Shown: one piece after another, positions 54,601 through 64,000 of the stretch
How positions within the stretch are numbered: position 1 is the first letter of the stretch
How the letters are laid out: every line of letters starts with the position of its first letter
Assembly: GCA_014607495.2 (NCBI GenBank)
Contig: CP053161.1
Coordinates: 5,899,115 to 5,963,114, forward strand
DNA length: 64,000 nucleotides
Reading direction: 5' to 3'
Source: Carposina sasakii
Lineage: Eukaryota; Arthropoda; Insecta; Lepidoptera; Carposinidae
Position numbers and translations under genes: made by a program
The notes under the pieces: generated by a model
Told to the model about the DNA's origin: nothing
Seen by the model: only the letters and a program-made list of their open reading frames with translations
The model's database searches: none

Positions 54601-54951
54601 AATTAATAAATCAGTGTGAGTTGAACTTTAGTATTGGCAAGTTCTGTTATTGAAGTGCAAAATAGTAATTTTTTAACTTACTATAGGTTTTTTAATCTCT
54701 TTGCAAATAAAAATGTAACCTGAACAATAATATAATAAATGACAACAATTTAGGAATCCAAGAGCTCTGTTGAGTGTTGAATTGTGATGTGATTAATTTT
54801 TTTTCTCCATTTGAAATGCAGTGCAGGTCAATACCAAATTATTTTGCTTGCTGTAAAATTTGCAAAGAACACAAAAAATGTGATTAACAATATAATTTAT
54901 GTTAAATATTAGACTTTTCCTTAATTATAAAAAGTGCTTTTGTTCTTCCAG
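51607..54951. other. intergenic DNA; possible 5' exons of the next gene
   Basis: 51780-52110 is rich in TAGGTA/GTACTTAC words. 52640-52859 has TCTCACTCACTC and ends at a textbook donor, AAAG followed by GTAAGTGATT (52860). 53286-53649 lies between TTTCCTTTACAG and CAG/GTAAGC, so it could be an internal exon, but all frames leading to the next exon contain stops, so it would be untranslated. These may be 5' UTR exons of the gene at 54952; no RNA evidence is available. Confidence 0.3.
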
Positions 54952-56691
54952 GAATCCAACTTCGACAGAATAGTAGATCAACTGTGCACCCGTCTTCAGG
55001 ACATCAAGGATCAAGACTGCTCCTCGCAATCAGGCATGCCAACCTGCTCCATAGATCAGTCGGAAGCCGTACGTAGATATTATGCTGCATTCCCCGCTCT
55101 AAAGAAAGGTCAAGAGTCGCCGCTGCCGTACTATCTGCCGCCGCCCATTTGGTGCAACAAAACGGAACCCGACAAGATGCAAAGTGAACTGTCACTGATC
55201 AAGGATTATAACGATAAGCTATATCGGAACAAGAGGGTCGCATCGGTTAAGGAGCGAAGGAACTCGTATCACGGGCAGAGAAGAAGCAATAGAAAGCGTC
55301 ACAATAGTTACGGCCGGTCGTTTGAGAGTAAAGAGAGCTTGCCGGAGTGGGTGACTCACGAGGGTGTCTGGGATATAGAGACTCAGGATCCGGTGAAGGA
55401 GTTTATTCGGGCAATAGCGTTGGACGAAGGCTACGGGACTTGCGAGAACACAGTCACCGACGAGGTCAAAGACATGGCGTCGATGCAGGCAGATGAAGTC
55501 CCCGACTGGGACGACGGCTTGGACCTGGCCACAGCCTGGGTGCTTCCTGAAGAGGAGACACAGCGAGTTCAGCCAGATGACGAATTGTACGCCAAATTCG
55601 AAGCTAAATTCGATCGCAGTTTGGAAGCGTTGTGGGCAAAACAGGGCACACCTGACGATGAGTACCAAGACCTGCCGATAGACTTCCAGGATCTACTGTC
55701 GTCGCCGTCTGACCGCATGTTTGAGGGCCCCGGCGTGTGGGGCCTGTCGCCGGTCGCTTGGGGGCCCGCGTCGCCGGGGGCCTGGGGCCCGGTTACAGCG
55801 TCGCCGGTCGCTTGGGGCCCGGTCACCGCATCTCCTAACGCCTGGGCCCCGGCTGCGGCTTCGCCCAACGCCTGGGGGGCGGTCACTTCGCCAGCGCTAC
55901 ATGATCGTCTGCGTCCATTATCGTTGCAGCCGCCAGAGCTAGAAGTAGCATTGTGTGAGGGGAACGTACACGATGCGTTGGCTAGTGTGGCGCGTACTCT
56001 ACGTTCGCTGACCGCGTTGAATCACAGTCGCGAGCGTAGTGGTTTCGCGGAGGTTCCGCCGCGGCGCGCGCCCGTAACGCCCGCGGTTCCCCGCGCCGCG
56101 CCCCTCGCGCCCCCCGCGCCGCCCGTGCTACCCGCGCATGCGCGCGAAGACCTCCTTACGGCGTCGCGTACGCACTTCCGTCCGATTCGTCGCGACGAAC
56201 CCGAGCCGGCGCCGCGTTACGTCGACGGCGATACTTTCGACATCCGCGCCGACCTCCCGCAACTACCGGAAACCCGCAGCGCGTCCGGTGGCGTTTTCCT
56301 CGGACAACAACGCTATTTGGAATACAGGGTGGCGCGTACGATCGACTACGGGCGATTACGTCTGACGGAGGCGCAGCGCTGCTTCGAGTTAGACGAGCCG
56401 GGGTTGCGTCTGCGCTTTCCGCTGCAGCAGTGTGACGTTAGCGCACAGACGGAGTGGGATAACGCGGATAGTGGCGATAACGGGGAAAACGGGTCGCGAG
56501 ATTGGGAGGAGCTAGTAGCGGGTATAAGCGCGGCGCACGCGCGTTATGAAGCAGCCGACGCGCTAGTGTCGGCGCAGCGCAAGCGCCGGCACAGCGCGGC
56601 CCGGTCGCCGCCGCGCGCCCCGCACTGCCCGCACCCGCACGCGCGCTTTCTTACGTGTTGCGCGCTGTTAGATCGCCCGCTGACGCGCTAG
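54952..56691 (+). CDS. terminal exon of an unrecognised proline/alanine-rich protein
   Basis: A single 1.74-kb open exon preceded by TTGTTCTTCCAG and starting in phase 0 with ESNFDRIVDQLCTRLQD, about 579 residues. Upstream coding exons were not found; the first Met inside is at 55036. Residues near the start carry AVRRYYAAFPALKKG and LPYYLPPPIWCNK; the middle has a basic patch and EWVTHEGVWDIETQDPVKEF; next is an acidic region, WDDGLDLATAWVLPEEE; 55735-55890 encodes about six degenerate repeats of SPxAWGPVTA; then Pro/Ala/Arg-rich sequence and a folded-looking part, QQRYLEYRVARTIDYGRLRL. The codons shift to very GC-rich in the second half. No enzyme motif or membrane segment. Conserved-looking islands argue that it is real; I do not recognise the family. 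Confidence 0.72.
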   Translation, partial: ESNFDRIVDQLCTRLQDIKDQDCSSQSGMPTCSIDQSEAVRRYYAAFPALKKGQESPLPYYLPPPIWCNKTEPDKMQSELSLIKDYNDKLYRNKRVASVKERRNSYHGQRRSNRKRHNSYGRSFESKESLPEWVTHEGVWDIETQDPVKEFIRAIALDEGYGTCENTVTDEVKDMASMQADEVPDWDDGLDLATAWVLPEEETQRVQPDDELYAKFEAKFDRSLEALWAKQGTPDDEYQDLPIDFQDLLSSPSDRMFEGPGVWGLSPVAWGPASPGAWGPVTASPVAWGPVTASPNAWAPAAASPNAWGAVTSPALHDRLRPLSLQPPELEVALCEGNVHDALASVARTLRSLTALNHSRERSGFAEVPPRRAPVTPAVPRAAPLAPPAPPVLPAHAREDLLTASRTHFRPIRRDEPEPAPRYVDGDTFDIRADLPQLPETRSASGGVFLGQQRYLEYRVARTIDYGRLRLTEAQRCFELDEPGLRLRFPLQQCDVSAQTEWDNADSGDNGENGSRDWEELVAGISAAHARYEAADALVSAQRKRRHSAARSPPRAPHCPHPHARFLTCCALLDRPLTR

Positions 56692-56739
56692 CGCTCTAAC
56701 GGACGACTGTCGATTTGCGATGCTGATACGGTGTGATGA

Positions 56740-57060
56740 GGGCGGATTTGTTTATAGAAGGGCGGATTTCTCTGCGCATTCACGGGTGGATATTTTTCTA
56801 AGGTACATAGGGCGGATTTCTTGTAGATTATGTGCTGTAACCTTAAGGGATACAGATTTTTTCTGGCATGTAAGGCTAATTTGACTAAGACATGCACTGT
56901 GATGTAATCTTCAGGGATGCATTAATTTTTTTATCAAGAAAGGCAGATTTCACTAAGTCATGTGATCTAATCTTGAAGGATAAGTACAGAAGTTTCTTTT
57001 ATTGGAAGAACACAGAGGGCTAATTTGTCTTATATATGTGCTGTAAAACAATATCCACCC
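56740..57060. repeat. degenerate tandem repeat of about 65-75 bp after the last exon
   Basis: GGGCGGATTT occurs at 56740, 56760 and 56810; worn forms follow (GGCTAATTT 56874, GGCAGATTT 56941, GGCTAATTT 57018). Between them TGTAATCTTCAGGGAT-type phrases recur at about 56837, 56898 and 56964. An inverted AAATCCGCCC is at 57094-57103. It is probably within the 3' UTR. Confidence 0.6.
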
Positions 57061-57111
57061 AAAATGGATACAGGAAATCCGTCCGTGCCCCCTAAATCCG
57101 CCCTTGTAGTG

Positions 57112-57216
57112 GAGCAAGCACGAATTTCGATAGATCCGTAACGCTATCGTCACATTGTCAAATCTCATAGACTTTTCCTGCAAGTTCATAGCCTTACCGC
57201 GTAAAAAAGTTCGTGC
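57112..57216. repeat. reduced relative of the 609-bp MITE
   Basis: GCAAGCACGAATTTCGATAG and GTCAAATCTCATA on the left, GCAAGTTCATAGCCTTACCG and TTCGTGCTT on the right match the two ends of the element at 46778-47386, with nearly all the interior missing. Confidence 0.6.
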
Positions 57217-60200
57217 TTTCTTCACCTTACGACTTCATCTTGCAAGTTTTCTATAGGGTTGGACGACAAGAACGCATTGCGAATTTTATATCGCGTAGCT
57301 ATAACACGCGTTTTTTTCACACTGCGTGTAGTTGTACAACTCTACATATATGGCGCGATTCAGATTCGCAATGCGTCCTTGCCCTAGTGACATGTTGCTA
57401 TAATAATTTTACCGTCCTTTGCGTAGGTCGTCAACGTCGCACCGTATCGGCTTTAGCCTGCTTGATCATATTTCGTTCTAAAATTACCGCCAAAACTTTA
57501 ACCTTGGCATAATTAGCTATCGATTGAAAGTATCGATTCGTAACTACTATTCGATTATTACGAAATATCGAGAACGACAGTCGGACATTTGGGGTGCCTT
57601 CTTGGCATTGATTTGCGTTTTAACCCCACTAACATCACATGCTTCTATTCCACCTACGCTGATTTATAAACAAATGTTTCAATATATTTGGCAGTTTGTG
57701 CGCAAGTCAATGCCGAATCGGTTGGTCTGTACATCTTCGTTCACACTGATTGTGACGCGTAAAATTGTGAGAAATGTTAAAATTATTTCTTTGCCTTTTC
57801 GATAGTTCCCATACATTGTGCGCGTTTTAGTCGACCGGTCGCGGTTTGTTAACAATTTCTTGTCCTGTGGCGTGACGTATTGTAGTAAAGTTTGGGCGAC
57901 GAGTGTTACACCCGCAAATCATTATTGTTTCGACATCCAAATTGATAAATTTTGCGAGAGTCACATTTGTCCATGAATTGACTATAGCTTTGTTTTGGCT
58001 TGTAAAAAGTTTCACATTGGGTCAATAGAGTAGAAGTACATGGGGCCACAGCATATGTAGGTAATCGGCAACAAATGTTTATTTAAAGCTACGCCATTTA
58101 TAATGAAACGTGGCGACCTCTGCCGTGAGTTGTACAGTTATAAAAGATGGCCTCAATGTAAACTTCCTTTTAGATTTATAGTGTTCTCTGTAAATATTAC
58201 TGTTTTTCATCCAAAGTTGTTGATGGTGGGAGTTGAAGCTTGATGTAATAATGCCGTGCATGTTTGACAGAAGTCCCTCATGGCTTACCTCTTGCAAGTG
58301 GCATTAGGATGGAAAGTTAGCAATAAAGATATCTAGAAATAATTAGGAGAGCCTTTTAAGATCCTCCCACGGAACATTTAACATTTATAGCATTCAATTT
58401 ACCACATATGTTTGAGAAACACCAATTATTTTGGTCACAAATTGGGATTTCATGTATGTATTCAAGTAAAATTAATAATATTGGAAGGCAATCAAACCTT
58501 GCTATAATGAATGGATACAATCTGGACCTTGTCAGTTGTGTAGTCTCTAATTCTGAAATTATTTATTTTAATTAAATATCCTGATGGTTTGGTTCTTTGA
58601 AGAGTTCTTTAGAATGAACCTAAAAGAAAAGTGTGCATATATCCTAGTCTGTGATAGAAATTGTTGATTGCAACAATGTAATGGTAATTTGAATGAATGA
58701 ATGAAGGAATGTTGAGGGTTTTTTATAACATTAATTTTAGTTCTGTGTTTTCTTTAGCAATTTCAATATTAGGTCCATTTCGTGGAATGCTGATGCTTGT
58801 TGGATAACTGAAGACATTCCGCGATAATCGTTCATTTATTTGTTAATTATACTTGTAATATCAAAATTTTAATTTACAATTTGTAATTGTTATAATGACA
58901 TGGAAGTTATTATATGTATTGTAATTCTATGAGATTCACTATTGTTTAATGGTCTGTCATGAAATAGTAATTGCAAGCATCAGCATTTCACGTAGACATT
59001 ATTATAGGACGATTTTAATATAATTCTTACAATAATATCGTCCCAAATTGTTTAGTAATTGTTGATATAAAACTTATATAGGTAGAACAGGTATTTTTAT
59101 TTTTGTTAGAATTTTTTTCGTTTACGTTTTTTTTTGGCGATCTAAAAATATTCAAAATTTATATTGTATAAAAAATTGTTCTGTTTACGTTACTACATTA
59201 AATGAAGACGATCGTTGATTTGGGAGGCGCAGACTTCGACTAATTTGTGCTAGTAATTGGATGATATGGGTACCCAACAACTAGCACTCATTGGTGATAT
59301 CAATAGATCAGCTTCGAGTCGATATTTCGACGTCTATTATTCGAAGGATGGTTTGTCTGATGCGTCTTTAAGTTTTATACGTGGCGATTTTATTGATTAG
59401 CCGAATAATATAAAAGTAGGACGGCGGGTGAGAGGGGATGTTAATGATGGACCCGCCTTTAGTGGTACGGTTTGAAGTGTAAGTTTTGTACGCAGTTGGA
59501 CAATGTTAGGTGGGGGCAGCAAGGAGCCCCCTAGTGTGTCATGGAACGCGAAGACAATTGTGCTCTTGGATAAATAACTCTGCGAACACTGTTCACATCT
59601 CAACTATTTGTTACTTTCCACTTTAAACGCCTCTGCGTACGGAGGCCGAAGTGCGAACAGTGTTTGCGAGTTTGTAACGTGTTTACACTTCCAGAACACT
59701 GGATTGTAATTGTTACTATAGTTTATGTAAAATATAGGAAGTGTATATGTTATATTTTCGTATATTTTCTTTTATAATAGGGTTTAATTTGTAAGCTGCC
59801 GCGTATATGGCGGCTGTATACAGAGTTGCAAAGTTTACATGAAGTGATGCCTTTGTAAAGTTGACGACTCTGTATAAACCCTGTTCATATTTTATTTATT
59901 TCGTTTTAACAACAGTGCCTACCATAGTTACAATTTCATAAAAATTTAATATTCATGCAAACTTTGCTACTTTATGTGTCGTGTTTTTGTATATTTTATA
60001 TTTTCTGTAGTGTGATTTACTTCTGTTTGTAATAACTGAAAATGATAAAAAAATAACAAAAAAAAAAATGTCATCACAGAATTGGAGTATTGTATATATT
60101 TAGTATATTATCAAATTAATGAATAGGTCACTTTTGGTTTAAAATAGTGTATTATTGTTTTATGTTCGTTTATTCCGTTTTTAGTTTCATTATCTGAAAA

Positions 60201-61989
60201 ATGAAACGATTTGTTCATGAAGTGAATGTATGTACTAGTATTTCAGATACTGAAACTCACTATGTGATATTATCTAAACTTACTTCATGGTTGGGTAATT
60301 TAATTAAAGTAATTCAACTAATTCACTTCATTTTGCATGTCACTTAATATTATGACTCCATCACAATTGTCATTATTTTTTCTGTAATAAGTTCATAATA
60401 TTATTATATTGTACTTATTCCATTAACGATATTCGCTAACGGATACTTCGATAAAAATGAAAAAGAAAATGTAAAAAAAAATATCCAAGTTGGCATATTA
60501 ATATTATGTTTGATTAGTGATAATCTTATGTAATGTGCCTATGCATGCACTTGACTGTTATCCGTATCATCTATGGATAATTTATTTCGGACAAATATGT
60601 GTTGTATCACATCTGCAATTTGCTTGGGACATAGAATGATAACTTTAACTTTGTCCGAACGTCGTATCAACATAATTAAAGTTTGAGAACATAGTTTTGT
60701 TGATCCGACGGTGTAAATGCAGCCTCCAAAACTTCGCTTAAGCACGTAATCAACTATGTACTAACGGTTAAAGTGCAAGTTTACTGGAGAGGCTGTTGGT
60801 AGTCCCATAATTAATATCTATTATACACCGCCCTTTAAACGCGGTAATGAGCTTTTTGTCGATAATGTTAATTCAATATTTACAACTATCACTGTCAGCG
60901 AATTAATAATGTTTTTAGGTTTTTTTTACAAATATTTATGTTGGACGAGGGCAACACATTTTCTGTACTCTTTTGGACACGTAGCTATTTAACGGCACAC
61001 GTTTTGAAATTATGCAAGACAGAATTGTTGGCATACCGTAGTGATTAAACGTTTTCGAATCATTCACGATGTTGCTCTCTCCAAAGGCAAGTGCGTCTGT
61101 AACCGATCGTCCAGGACCTTGGTTACATGCATATTTGTTTACAGCTCATATCAAAATATATCACATGTTCTTTTTGAATTCTTGTAAATTCATTAGAAAT
61201 TAATAAATAAATAAAAAAGTATCTTTAGGCCAGGGTAGGAGCAAAATGCATAAGGGATTGTCACACCTTTTTGGTGCCAAAATATGTAATGAAAATAGTG
61301 CATTTTGAGTTTTGTTAGTTATCCATCATAATTCTATTGTATTCATCTGTTTGGTATTCTATTCTATTCGAAATCTTGTATGTATGTATTGTAACAATGT
61401 ACTACTGTTATGTAAAACTGTAATGTAGATTTATATGAACTAATTCAATTTATTTAGTAGTGGTTATCCCTGAAACTAGTTACCATTGTCATACGTTAGT
61501 TGTGCTCACTGCTCTGGTTCTTGCCACATTTGGGAAGAAAATAAAAGTAAAGAAACACAGTTAAGTTTTTTTTTATACTCCTATTAATTAACTTTGCACT
61601 TCCTATAAAATAAATAATGTAATTTGCTCGGTGCATCCTACTTTATATCCTTGTTACGAGTATGAGTCTCCACATATTTTATGTGTTGTGGGAATTATTT
61701 TCCCACTATTTGTCGCAAAATGGCTAATAGAGATAGTGGGAATTAAAGTTGATTGAAACTGTCATTCCCCTATCAAAACATCATGTGAAGTGGGATGCGC
61801 CGATGCGCCCTAGCTGCTAAGGATTCCCATGATGTCTAGAAATTAGAATAACAATAATAGGTGGGCGAAGTCGCCACTCCACTCAAAAAAGCTCGGGCAG
61901 CACCCGTTGCACTTTCCTTTTCTATCGCATAGGTTAAAACGAGAGGGCGCTATACAAAAACCTCGGTTTACACTTTCATCCATTGAAAT
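57217..61989. other. long AT-rich noncoding region
   Basis: Probably the rest of the 3' UTR of the preceding gene and intergenic DNA. 57258-57272 (GAACGCATTGCGAATTT region) and 57362-57380 (GATTCGCAATGCGTCCTTG region) form an imperfect inverted repeat. The region is low in recognisable transposons compared with the rest of the window, which is compatible with a long transcribed UTR. No ORF is convincing. Confidence 0.4.
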
Positions 61990-62177
61990 GCACGCGGTGC
62001 TCCATAGCGGACGACTCGCCGGTTTCTTGTTTTAAAATAACAGTGAACGGTCGGTCTTATCGGCTAACAAAAATAATAAGTTCTAAACGCAACAGTGATA
62101 CGGGTTCAACGTGACAGAATTTGTGTGAGACTGTGAGTTGAGAACTGTTGCTGTGCTAAATCGAATTCATTATTATT
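61990..62177 (+). promoter_or_regulatory. possible promoter and noncoding first exon of a gene to the right
   Basis: GC-richer than its surroundings, with GCACGCGGTGCTCCATAGCG, GGACGACTCGCCGG, and AACAGTGAACGGTCGG or GCAACAGTGATACGG as possible start regions; ends at a strong donor, ATTATT followed by GTAAGTATCT (62178). No coding frame is needed for a 5' UTR exon. The rest of the gene would lie beyond the window. Confidence 0.3.
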
Positions 62178-62782
62178 GTAAGTATCTAAAGCTTAATTTT
62201 ATACTTAATCCATATTTGATATCAATAACCTCAATGTTAAACTTTAAGCTTTTTTCAGGTTTTTCTATCTTTCTTTTCTATATACTGTGCTTAGGTTCAG
62301 GAGATTTTAAGATGATATTAAGCAGTACTTAAGCTAATATATACTTAAGCTATAAATACTAAAGCTTTAATAGCGTGGGAACTTTTAAGCTTAAAGTTTT
62401 AGGTAAACCGCCTGCCTAACTTTTATCTTAAACGTTTTTTTTTATGTAAATGGGGTTCACTCAGTAGGTAAACATAGTTATTATCCATTCATGTTTCGTT
62501 ATAACTGTTATAAGATACTTAGAACAAAAGCTCGCGTAAGTAAGCTTTTGTTTTACTTATTTTTTATAACGTAACAGCAAGTTTTGGTCGCTGTTAACTT
62601 CAAGTGTATTGTTGATCGTGAGTTTCGAGACTTCGATACCTTAACGATACTATTACCTATGTAGAGGTGTAAGTTTGTGATATTCTTATCTAGATATTTT
62701 GTAAATGTAAATCAGCAGATGAAATGGGGAGTGGCATATGGATGGCCTGGTCTATACCTAGCATACATACATACTTACATCA

Positions 62783-62930
62783 ATCGGCCTATTGCAGTCC
62801 ACCTGCTGGAAGTAGGTACGAGTAGGCCTCTCCCAAGGGCACGCCACAGGTTACTGCAATAGGGGGTTATTGTCCACCACGCAGGGGGTTGACATACCCC
62901 CTTGGGTAAAGCCCCTTCCAAAAATTAGAA
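62783..62930 (+). repeat. fragment of the GTCCACTGCTGGACGTAGG family
   Basis: CGGCCTATTGCAGTCCACCT, AGTAGGCCTCTCCCAAGGGC, ACGCCACAGGTTACTGCAAT. It has a small duplication, AAGTAGGTACGAGTAGG, inside the usual GGACGTAGG. Confidence 0.6.
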
Positions 62931-64000
62931 TAAAAAAAATCCTTCAAGTTTCTAGTCTTTAACATCAGCGGTTTAGGCTATGCCTTGATCCGTGAGTTAA
63001 GTCATTCAGGATAAAGAATTTGACCATGTGAGTAAGATAGGTATGTCAAAAGTGAATATACTCGTAGAGAGGTACCTAGATTTATGTTAGATGGTGTGCT
63101 CATATTGTGTTGTTTTTCTATGAAAATATCAGCACCATCTCGATCCGGGAGAAACACGACATTCGCCTAAGTTCAATTATAATTGAGGCCAGCATATAAG
63201 GCGAATAGAAATTAGATTTTCACAAAGTTTTCACTTACTCTTATATGGTTGAGCGTAGGTGTTGCTTACACCTGCATATAACTCTCTTGGTTTCATCTAC
63301 CTAAGGTCCGTAAAGGGGATTGATTTAAAGTAAGCTTACTGCTACGTCGACGTATGAGTGCGATTCATCATAATTGCGTCTGTAGGTACCAACCTAATGG
63401 AATAAGAATAACGGTGAATAAGGGTAGATGATGGATGACGTAACGTATCCTAAATAATGAATTTGGTTTGATCACTCTAGATGTGTAGCACTCTAGGTAC
63501 AATGGTAAGCTACTTAGTACAGAACTACCTAAGTAGTTTTTTACGCCGAGAAAAAAGCTTAACATCATACAAATTTTAAACTGCGAAATCTTGAAGAGGA
63601 ATCTTAGGCAATGAAATCACTGAGACAGGCAGCCTAGTTAGGTGGAAACTTGCAAAAGCTAGCTTATTAGCGGGTTGGGAGATTGCAGATAGCCGCACAA
63701 GTCTCGCCCACCGTACTCGGCTGTATAATTATTGTTCCATTGTCCACATTCGACCGTAAAGTCTATGTGCATTCAAGATGGTCGATATTAAACTTTTTTT
63801 AACAAGAAATAAAAGGCCAATTAAAGTCACTTTGTTTTTATCACACTTATCAAGTTATCACACACATGTTTTTATAGCATTGTTATTGTTATAAATATAG
63901 AAATGGATTTGCAAAGTTTGCTCGAAATATAACTGAGAGGTACCTAGAGGCATAACTAGAGGCATACTCTTAGACAACATCGGTATATCGTCTTCTCCTG
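62931..64000. other. right-edge noncoding DNA
   Basis: AT-rich sequence with GTAGGTACC words; if the exon proposed at 61990-62177 is real, this is intron. Nothing else can be supported. Confidence 0.4.

Noticed and set aside
56740..57103. Transposon with GGGCGGATTT inverted ends
   Set aside because: The ends pair for only 10 bp, there is no target duplication, and the word also recurs inside; a degenerate tandem repeat explains it better.
57524..57805. Open frame of 93 residues in the presumed 3' UTR
   Set aside because: No domain, AT-rich composition and no start context; chance frame.

Overview
The window is nuclear DNA from an insect, most probably a moth or butterfly. Its host genes have spliceosomal introns with GT/AG ends and metazoan products. 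The spaces between and inside the genes are filled with repeat families I associate with Lepidoptera: RTE-type LINEs with (ATC)n tails, tRNA-derived SINEs, Lep1-like Helitrons, BEL/Pao and Ty3/Gypsy elements and many MITEs. No rRNA gene, CRISPR array, bacterial operon or convincing functional tRNA gene was seen. Host genes, left to right: (1) an intronless KCTD8/12/16-like BTB protein at 12454-13155 (+); (2) an orphan exon resembling part of a von Willebrand A domain at 15412-15619 (+, weak); (3) oligoribonuclease (REXO2/Orn) on the minus strand, exon 1 at 24583-24795 and exon 2 at 19518-19889; (4) Letm1, the mitochondrial inner-membrane cation/proton-exchange protein, seven exons between 37438 and 48172 (+); (5) the last exon of an unrecognised GC-rich, low-complexity protein at 54952-56691 (+). 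A possible promoter and first exon of a further gene lies near 62.0-62.18 kb. The genes look unrelated in function and are each transcribed separately. Mobile DNA: 0.2-3.3 kb is a nearly full-length RTE-like LINE (minus strand) with a 12-bp target duplication. 4.0-11.2 kb is a BEL/Pao element with nearly identical LTRs but a broken pol, and a 785-bp element sits in its leader. 19.9-24.6 kb, the REXO2 intron, holds a LINE fragment and a tRNA-SINE that share the same 3' end. 25.1-34.5 kb is a tandem array of roughly 430-bp units. One unit was hit by a DDE transposon with 35-bp inverted repeats; its transposase gene was hit by an otherwise intact Ty3/Gypsy element with seemingly identical LTRs; the 3' LTR of that was hit by another copy of the 785-bp element, which itself carries a Helitron-like sequence. 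Several layers can be proven because the empty target site survives elsewhere in the window. The Letm1 introns carry a 1-kb CACTG-ended element, a 2.1-kb foldback with about 785-bp arms, a 116-bp-arm foldback, two nested MITEs and a 609-bp MITE starting 34 bp after exon 6. 50.4-51.6 kb is a hAT-like element with an 8-bp target duplication and the third 785-bp copy inside. The most unusual single signal is at the gag-pol junction of the Gypsy element: the gag stop and pol start overlap as TAATG, exactly in the loop of a predicted hairpin, suggesting termination-reinitiation rather than frameshifting. A second candidate novelty is a 48-bp sequence with an A-rich tail that recurs eight times and in one place is flanked by a 13-bp direct repeat, like a miniature retroposon.
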